Positions 58,231-64,000 of a stretch of DNA of 64,000 nucleotides are shown here, one piece after another. A program made the position numbers and the translations under genes. The notes under the pieces were generated by a model. That model worked only from the letters and a program-made list of their open reading frames with translations, had not been told where the DNA came from and did no database searches. How positions within the stretch are numbered: position 1 is the stretch's first letter; the number at the start of each line of letters is the position of its first letter. Source of the stretch: Citrus sinensis (taxonomy: Eukaryota; Streptophyta; Magnoliopsida; Sapindales; Rutaceae). The stretch covers positions 22,487,501-22,551,500 of the forward strand of contig NC_068556.1 in assembly GCF_022201045.2 (NCBI RefSeq). Reading direction: 5' to 3'.

Positions 58231-59585
58231 ATTAGAATATCCTCACATTGGTTCAGTAATTTATGCAGCTATAATGTCTGTTTTAAGAGAATATGAAATT
58301 ACTGATAAATTATTTAGCATATCATTTGATAATGCATCTGCCAATACAGCGGTAATTGATATGTTTTTGCGGAATATTTCTACTCTCATGCCTGCACGTG
58401 GTTCAAAATTTTTTCATGTGAGATATGTGTGTTATATTATTAATTTAATTGTTCAAGCTGGTATGACTCATATAAATCATTATTTAGAAAAAAATTAGAG
58501 CATCCATTTTATATATTAGAGCACCTTCAAGACGTCAACAATTTTTGGAGACATTGAAAATTTTTTGATTGAAAAGAAGAAAATTCAACCTTGACATGAA
58601 AGTTCGTTGGAATTCTACGTATTTAATGTTGCTTTCTTGTCAAAACTATTCTGAAGCAATTTTTAGTTTTTACAATGAGAGAATGAATGATCAAGATTAT
58701 CATATCACTGATTATGATTGGAATGTTGCATTTAAATTTATGGATTTTTTAAAAGTATTTTATGATGCTACTCTTGCATGTTCTACTGTTTATGAGCCTA
58801 CTTCATGTAGAGTGTTAATGCACTTGTACAATATAAGTTATACTTTTAAGACTTTTAGAGAGAATATTATGTTTAAAAATATTTGTGATACCATGGAGGA
58901 AAAATTCCAAAAATATTGGAAAGATATTCCCCACCTATTTATTTTGGCAGCAGTGTTGGATCCTACAATCAAGGAAGTTGGTGCAAAACTTTTAGTTGAG
59001 GGTATTAGTGAAAATTTACAAACCGGACTTGATACAAATTTTGATACAATTATGTCCTCTATGCATGAACTTTTTAATTTTTATCGAAATAAATTCGGAT
59101 CAAGCAATACATATTCTAATGTTCAACAACCATCGACTTCTTATAAAAATCCAGCTCACCTTTTGTTACTCAAAGGTAAGGGTGTTGCCTCTAGTATTGA
59201 TACTAATCGTAATGAATTGCAAAGATATTGTTCTGCCAATCTTGAAGATTTAGCAACTCCTTCACAATTGCAAAACTTTGATATTTTAGATTTTTGGACG
59301 GGTAAGACATCTTTTTTCCCTATATTATCCATTATGGCCCGTGATCTACTAACCCCTCTAGCTTCAACTGTAGCATCAGAATCAGCTTTTAGTACAGGTG
59401 ACAGAGTTCTAGATGAACATTGGTCAAGATTGTCATCAGAGACATTAGACTCTTTGTTGTGTTTGAAAGATTGGGAAGATGCTGAACGCCGAGTGCAACA
59501 AGACTGGCAAAATGCTTTAATTAAACAAATTGAGAGTTTGAATGTTGATCAAGATGAAGTGGATCTAGATTATGCAGAGTACTGA

Positions 59586-60400
59586 ACATTGAAGCCACTT
59601 CCAAAGACTAGAGATTTTTTTTTCTTGTAACTTTTTGAAACAATTTTTATTAGTGACTAGTGAGAATGTTGTAAATTTGCAAATGATAGATGGTTCAGTA
59701 GGTGCCAACCTAGTTGGGATGTACTGTTAACTGTAGTGATGCAAATTACACCTAATTTTATTTGAATTTCTAATATTATAATTGTACTTTAACTTCATTT
59801 AATGAAAATGTAATTTTTAATTTATCATAATTTTTCTTGTGTATAAAATGGAAAATATTTCATTCACAAATGAAACGTATCTCTATTAAATATTAACTAA
59901 GTTATGATTTAATATTAATATGAAAAATATTTCATATGAAAAATATTTCATATGAAAAATATTTTATTATTAATTTTGTAAAAAAAATTATTTTTTATTT
60001 ATAATTTATAAATTTATGATATTTATAATCTTATTTATTAAAATCATGATATTTAGTTATTTACTTATTCATTTAATAAATTATAAACATAAATAAATAA
60101 TTAAATAAATATAATAAATAAAATTAAATATCATAAATAACATTATTCATTTAATAAATATCATAAATAAAATTATGATATTTATAATTTTATTTATTAA
60201 AATCATGATATTTACTTATTCATTTAATAAATTATAAACATAAAATATTAGAATATTTATTTAAACTAAGATTTAATGATTTAAATTAATTTTTAAAAGT
60301 CTATGCTAAAAAATATATTAAAACATTTAATTTCATGATATTGTACTTTAATTTCATAACATTTTATATTTACTTTTTGTTAAAAAAATTTACTTAGATA
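59586..60400. other. AT-rich 3' part of the hAT element
   Basis: After the transposase stop, an AT-rich stretch with repeated cattatttaataaa- and gaaaaatatttcatat-type words (about 59920-60250). No ORF. Confidence 0.5.
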
Positions 60401-60645
60401 TATTTTGGCCCACGTGCTATTAATGGCTCACGGGCCGCGTGCTAGCCCACTAATGAACTGTGCTTATTACGTGCTTTTTCGCGTGCCGTGCTTTGACCCA
60501 TCTCTAATCGTGCCGTGCTTTAAGGTCCGCGTGCCTAAAATTCTAGGCCCGGCACGGCCCACGTGCCTCACCAAAACGTGCTCGTGCCGTGCCGTACGGA
60601 CACGTGCCATGCCTGTGTTGTGCCACGTGCCGTGATACCAGTTAA

Positions 60646-61316
60646 GAGTGTACGTGGCGTTGTTATACCAGAACTACAACAGTTAAAACTGTACTTTGGA
60701 CCAGTAGTCCGCAAGCTCGGGTTTCCAGCCGATATACCTCTGTAATCAAAAACCTTTAAAACATTTTTTTCTCAGGTTATACAACCCAAAACAGACTTCT
60801 CTTTAGTCTAAAACAGGGTACCAAACCAGATAAGAAATGATCAAAAGTTTTCTGATGCACAGGATCCTTACTAGAAGGCAAGTGCAGAGCATACTTCCTT
60901 AGGTTTTCAAAATGAACAAATTTAATCCTTTATTCTTTTTCTTTCTTAGAACTTCATTTGCAGAGAGAGAGAAGAGGTTTAGGGATTCATGGAAGAAAAC
61001 ACACGATTTTTTGTCTTGGAAATTTTTTTCTTATTATTCTTCTTCTTTTTCTCCTATCTTACAAGCAAGGGGAGAGTCCTTTATATAGAGGAGGACTCTT
61101 GAGAAGATAGGACATGACCCCTATCTTTTACATAATGGCACAACTTTAATTATTACAAAAGACAAAAGTGCTTTAATAATTAAAGCATGACTTTGACAAA
61201 AGCAAAAGCAAAAGCTTAAAGTAAAAGCAAACTTTAATAATTATGCAAGCATAAAGCGAAACATCATTATGACAACAAGACAAACCACTTTATGGAAAGC
61301 AACAAGACAAATAACT
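60646..61316 (-). other. Non-coding region downstream of the pol ORF with a viral-type promoter
   Basis: Read on the minus strand, the sequence after the pol stop contains repeated aagcaaaagc words, then a TATA box and a pyrimidine/purine-rich leader-like stretch. Caulimovirid genomes have their promoter and long leader after the RT ORF, as do LTRs. At the hAT border the minus strand reads ctggtatca, a partial match to the initiator tRNA-Met primer site; this may be chance. Confidence 0.4.
61081..61087 (-). promoter_or_regulatory. TATA box downstream of the caulimovirid-like pol
   Basis: TATATAA on the minus strand within ctctatataaaggactc. It predicts a start near 61052. The position, about 230 bp past the pol stop, suits a pararetroviral full-length transcript promoter or an LTR U3 promoter. 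Confidence 0.5.
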
Positions 61317-64000
61317 TTATGGAGAGCGGAGGTTCATGTACTCGTCTTCGGATGAGCTTTCTGTCTCATATGGGTTGTCAGGGTTGCTTTTTGGGAAAAA
61401 GGTCTTGGAGAGCTTTGGATGCTTACAGTGGGGACCACGGCAAGGTGGATAAGGGCAATTATAGTCTCTAGGAGTACACTTTGGAGTATACTTAGGGGAA
61501 GTTTGGGTAGCTTTGTCAAGTTTGGATGGTTGAGCTGGTCGTTTGGAAGATTGGGTTGAGGGTCCTGGTTCAGAGGGGCCAGGTTCATCCATTGTTGGTT
61601 GGGGAAACTGGTGAAGGTGTTGGCTCAGAGGGAGAAATGCATCCCATGGGTCTTGGGAATCCTGGAACAAGAAATCAGTGTAGTCTGGTTTTTCTTCTTT
61701 GATGATGATACCTGCAGACGTTGGTTTGGATATGGCGGATGGAGTGGGGATCATGAGGAGGTCATGTTGTGGACCTAAGGAGGTGTGGGAGATATCTTTA
61801 AGTGGCGGAGGTTGGTGGTTCAGTTGGCAAAGGTAGTTGTGCAGGACATCTTGTATGTCATTTTCAATTACAGCTATATGTGGGGCAGTGAACCATTCAT
61901 ATACCTGGTCTTGAGTCCAAAAGAGTTTGGTGTCTGAGTGTTGGAAGTATGGCCTGTGAATAATAAAGACTGATGTGAACAGTGGTGCTTCAGGGGCAGG
62001 CATACGATCAAGGTTGTAAATTTCTGACAGTTGTTGCAGCTTCTTTCTCCACCATGGTATGGGGGAGAACCATTCAAGTAATGTCCAGGTAAGAGAGGTG
62101 GCATTGTCTGGATTAAGGAGATGCTCCAAAGTAGGAGAAATAAGAAGGATTAGTTTGGTGGCATAAAGGACTGTTAGGCACCAGATGTACCATAACACAT
62201 CTTCAGTGGTTTCTCTGGTTGGATCAAGGGTTAAACCTGTAAGGAACAGATTTTCTGGGTGGAAAGTGGAAAAAGGAAAAGGGTCTGTGACAAGGTAGGC
62301 TTTCATGAAAAAGCGAAAGAGAGTTTTTCTAGCAAATTCTTGGATGGCAAAAACAGAGGAGAAGGTTTTGTTGAAGGGAAAAGTTTTCTTGGTGAGAGCT
62401 TCTGGAGGTAGTGAGGTAGCCATGGAGATAATTGGAAAATGGTAGGTGGTAGAAAACATAGTGAGAGGGTTTTCTGGTTTGGAGAGTCTGGAGAGCATAT
62501 CAGGGATGGGGTTCTGGGATCCCTTTATATGCTTGACTGAAAAGTCATATTTGGAAAACCAATCTTTTAACCTGAGTAACATTTTGTCGGGAACAGTTTT
62601 ACCTTTGAAATGAAAGATATTGGGGAAGGCTGAGCTGTCCATTCGGATGAGAAAATGGTGTCCAATCAAATGATACTCAAACTTTTTGATGTCATTCTTT
62701 ACCGCTAAGATTTCTTTGAACACGCTATGGTAGTGCTTCTGTGTGTCAGAAAAATGTCCACTAGCGTAAGCGATAAAGTTTTCTTTTCCATTGATTTCTT
62801 CAAGGAGTATGGCACCCCATGATTCATCACTTGCGTCTGTCTGTAGGATGCGCTTGCCATCTGCAATCAACTTTAAAGGAGGCGGATTTTGCGCAATCTG
62901 CTTTAGGGTAGTGACAGCAAATGTGTGGTCAGCATTCCATTCTGGGGGCTTCTTTTTCAATAAAGCCGAGAGATGGTGAGTGTAATGATCCACGTGGGGG
63001 ATGAAATCACGAATGTAGTTGATGATGCCGAGAAACTGTTGAATTTGCCTTTTGGAAAGTTGCTGATCTGGAAAGTGAAGCAATTCTTGGGCAATGTGCT
63101 TTCCTGGCTGGTAGTGTCCATCTTTTATGATCATATCAAGGAATTCAACATTATCTGTAGCAATGATGCTTTTCTTGGCCGATAACATAATTCCATGACT
63201 TTGGAGAATATTATAGAATTGAGTTAACAGCTGGCGATGTTCATCATGTGAGCCTGAAAAAAGTAAGATATCATCAATATAAATCAATGCATGATGCAAA
63301 ATGGGTTGGAAGATTTGGACCATGGATTTTTGGAAAATGGATGGGGCAGTTTTGAGACCAAAGGGTAGGACGGTCCATTGAAAATGGGCATTGGGAATAC
63401 AAAAAGCGGTTTTGTAGCGTTCGGAGGGTTCAATGCCTAGTTGCCAAAAACCTGATTTTAAATCAAATTTTGAAAAGATCTGGGCAGTTTTGAGAAAAGT
63501 GAACATGCTTTGTCGACGAGGTAGTGGGAATTTGTCATCTTGTAAAAACATGTTTAATGGCTGGTAGTCAATGACTAGGTGTTTCTTTCCTCGGACAATT
63601 TCGGAATGTTTTTCAACATAAAAGGCTTGGCAAGCCCATTGAGAACTTGTGGGCTCAATTAAACCTTGGGCTAACAACTGTGACCATTCTTGTTGGGCTA
63701 GGAGTAAGTCAGAAGGACTCATTCCTGGATGAGTAGCTTTGGTTGGGTTAATATCTTCATTGAGTTTGAAGGGTAACTTAATGAAGAAAGACTTATTTTT
63801 CCACAAAGGATTTGAATGGGTGAACTCAGAATAGGACTTTGGACAGAAACTCAAAAGTTTGGTTGAAATATCCTGGTAAGACTGGGGAGTTTCAGACAAA
63901 TTGTAGAGTTTCAGAATGTCTGTGAATGGTTTGAACATGGACTTGACTCGGATTCCAGTGGGAATGATTTGGAGGTGTTTGATTTGGTGAAGGATGTCAA
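61317..64000 (-). CDS. Caulimovirid-like reverse transcriptase/RNase H polyprotein, partial (open at window edge)
   Basis: The frame is open from the window edge at 64000 to the stop at 61317 without interruption; the first Met in view is at 63938 (873 aa), but upstream codons are also open, so the true N-terminus is outside. From that Met: RT about 60-300 with FSKFDLKSGFWQ (159) and YIDDILLFS (220-228); RNase H about 360-485 with QTDAS (D368), E409, MDSS (D434) and PDMLSR (D480), all four acidic residues present. No integrase follows. Residues about 490-873 are an unrecognised extension ending in a Pro/Ser-rich part, a short Cys/His cluster (CPYPPCRGPHCKH) and an acidic tail. RT type and lack of integrase favour an endogenous plant pararetrovirus; an integrase-less Ty3/gypsy derivative is the alternative. 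The capsid, movement and protease regions would lie beyond the window. Confidence 0.75.
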   Translation of the reverse strand, partial: DILHQIKHLQIIPTGIRVKSMFKPFTDILKLYNLSETPQSYQDISTKLLSFCPKSYSEFTHSNPLWKNKSFFIKLPFKLNEDINPTKATHPGMSPSDLLLAQQEWSQLLAQGLIEPTSSQWACQAFYVEKHSEIVRGKKHLVIDYQPLNMFLQDDKFPLPRRQSMFTFLKTAQIFSKFDLKSGFWQLGIEPSERYKTAFCIPNAHFQWTVLPFGLKTAPSIFQKSMVQIFQPILHHALIYIDDILLFSGSHDEHRQLLTQFYNILQSHGIMLSAKKSIIATDNVEFLDMIIKDGHYQPGKHIAQELLHFPDQQLSKRQIQQFLGIINYIRDFIPHVDHYTHHLSALLKKKPPEWNADHTFAVTTLKQIAQNPPPLKLIADGKRILQTDASDESWGAILLEEINGKENFIAYASGHFSDTQKHYHSVFKEILAVKNDIKKFEYHLIGHHFLIRMDSSAFPNIFHFKGKTVPDKMLLRLKDWFSKYDFSVKHIKGSQNPIPDMLSRLSKPENPLTMFSTTYHFPIISMATSLPPEALTKKTFPFNKTFSSVFAIQEFARKTLFRFFMKAYLVTDPFPFSTFHPENLFLTGLTLDPTRETTEDVLWYIWCLTVLYATKLILLISPTLEHLLNPDNATSLTWTLLEWFSPIPWWRKKLQQLSEIYNLDRMPAPEAPLFTSVFIIHRPYFQHSDTKLFWTQDQVYEWFTAPHIAVIENDIQDVLHNYLCQLNHQPPPLKDISHTSLGPQHDLLMIPTPSAISKPTSAGIIIKEEKPDYTDFLFQDSQDPWDAFLPLSQHLHQFPQPTMDEPGPSEPGPSTQSSKRPAQPSKLDKATQTSPKYTPKCTPRDYNCPYPPCRGPHCKHPKLSKTFFPKSNPDNPYETESSSEDEYMNLRSP

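Larger units (their letters stand above)
57201..59585 (+). pseudogene. hAT transposase (BED finger/RICESLEEPER-type), disrupted
   Basis: Segments in order: an acidic N-terminus (57201, MSHSHFELDENFNFVEEGEE), then the inverted insert, then a BED finger (AMCKYC...GGTGHLRRHMETC, about 57710-57800) with a TAA inside, then the catalytic region ISSDCWTGINMVGYFYV (57996 onward), FDNASANTAVIDMF and, after a frame change in an A run near 58490 and a TGA at 58566-58568, MKVRWNSTYLMLL. The C-terminal dimerisation block LASTVASESAFSTGDRVLD and RLSSETLDSLLCLKDWE lies at about 59355-59475. hAT transposases cut and paste DNA with 8-bp target duplications. At least two stops, a frameshift and the insert make this copy non-functional as read. 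Confidence 0.88.
54704..60645. mobile_element. Large hAT element with broken transposase
   Basis: Both ends are unusually GC-rich and use the same words in opposite orientation: ggccgtgctggcaac and ggccgacacggcacgag on the left; gtgccgtgccgtacgg, gttgtgccacgtgccgtg on the right. Between them lies an AT-rich body with hAT transposase sequence (57201-59585, +), a second BED-finger ORF (55299-55607, -) and a self-inverted segment (57353-57587). The precise tips and the 8-bp target duplication could not be fixed, so borders are estimates. Confidence 0.7.

Noticed and set aside
1-64000. CRISPR arrays, operons, bacterial features
   Set aside because: The DNA is plant nuclear; tandem repeats found are minisatellites or transposon termini without spacer structure.

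Overview
The window is nuclear DNA from a eudicot plant. It shows intron-rich genes with canonical GT/AG borders, AT-rich spacers, copia/LINE/hAT/Mutator-type transposons, a plastid DNA insertion and an endogenous caulimovirid-like pol gene. The SPL7-, SCL28- and LEC14B-type genes plus the element content would suit a woody dicot such as Citrus, but the species is an inference.

Seven gene models translate cleanly across their splice junctions. They are a ~90-aa membrane protein (1890-2274, -), a HIPP metal-binding prenylated protein (7064-7693, +), a LEC14B-type WD40 protein (20119-24494, -; 9 exons, 476 aa), an ERD6-like sugar transporter (26315-29443, -; 16 exons, 490 aa), the copper-response regulator SPL7 (34226-41116, -; 10 exons, 798 aa), the SR splicing factor SCL28 (45778-48656, +; 6 coding exons, 245 aa) and the complex I subunit NDUFA8 (50741-52136, -; 2 exons, 106 aa). 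A small secreted-peptide candidate lies at 2817-3017 (-). These genes are unrelated in function; the order looks like ordinary plant gene mixing.

Gene relics include a peroxidase pseudogene (6271-6930), a truncated HIPP copy (18253-18452) and a thiolase (KAT2) copy cut off after its third exon by a MITE (31488-31897).

The rest is layered mobile DNA: a Mutator-type 827-bp element carrying a 23-bp minisatellite (3627-4453), a full copia element with 663-bp LTRs and a 5-bp TSD (8570-14024) next to decayed LINE sequence (14040-17695), a 580-bp long-TIR element (18851-19430), a hAT element inside an SPL7 intron (37040-37710), a plastid trnD-trnY-trnE insertion (43785-44955), a 982-bp hAT-type element (52674-53655) and a large hAT element with a broken transposase (about 54.7-60.6 kb). 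That last element holds a near-perfect inverted copy of part of its own transposase, which could form a long RNA hairpin. The right end (61317-64000, -) is a reverse transcriptase-RNase H polyprotein with no integrase and a long uncharacterised C-terminal extension, followed by a TATA-containing region.
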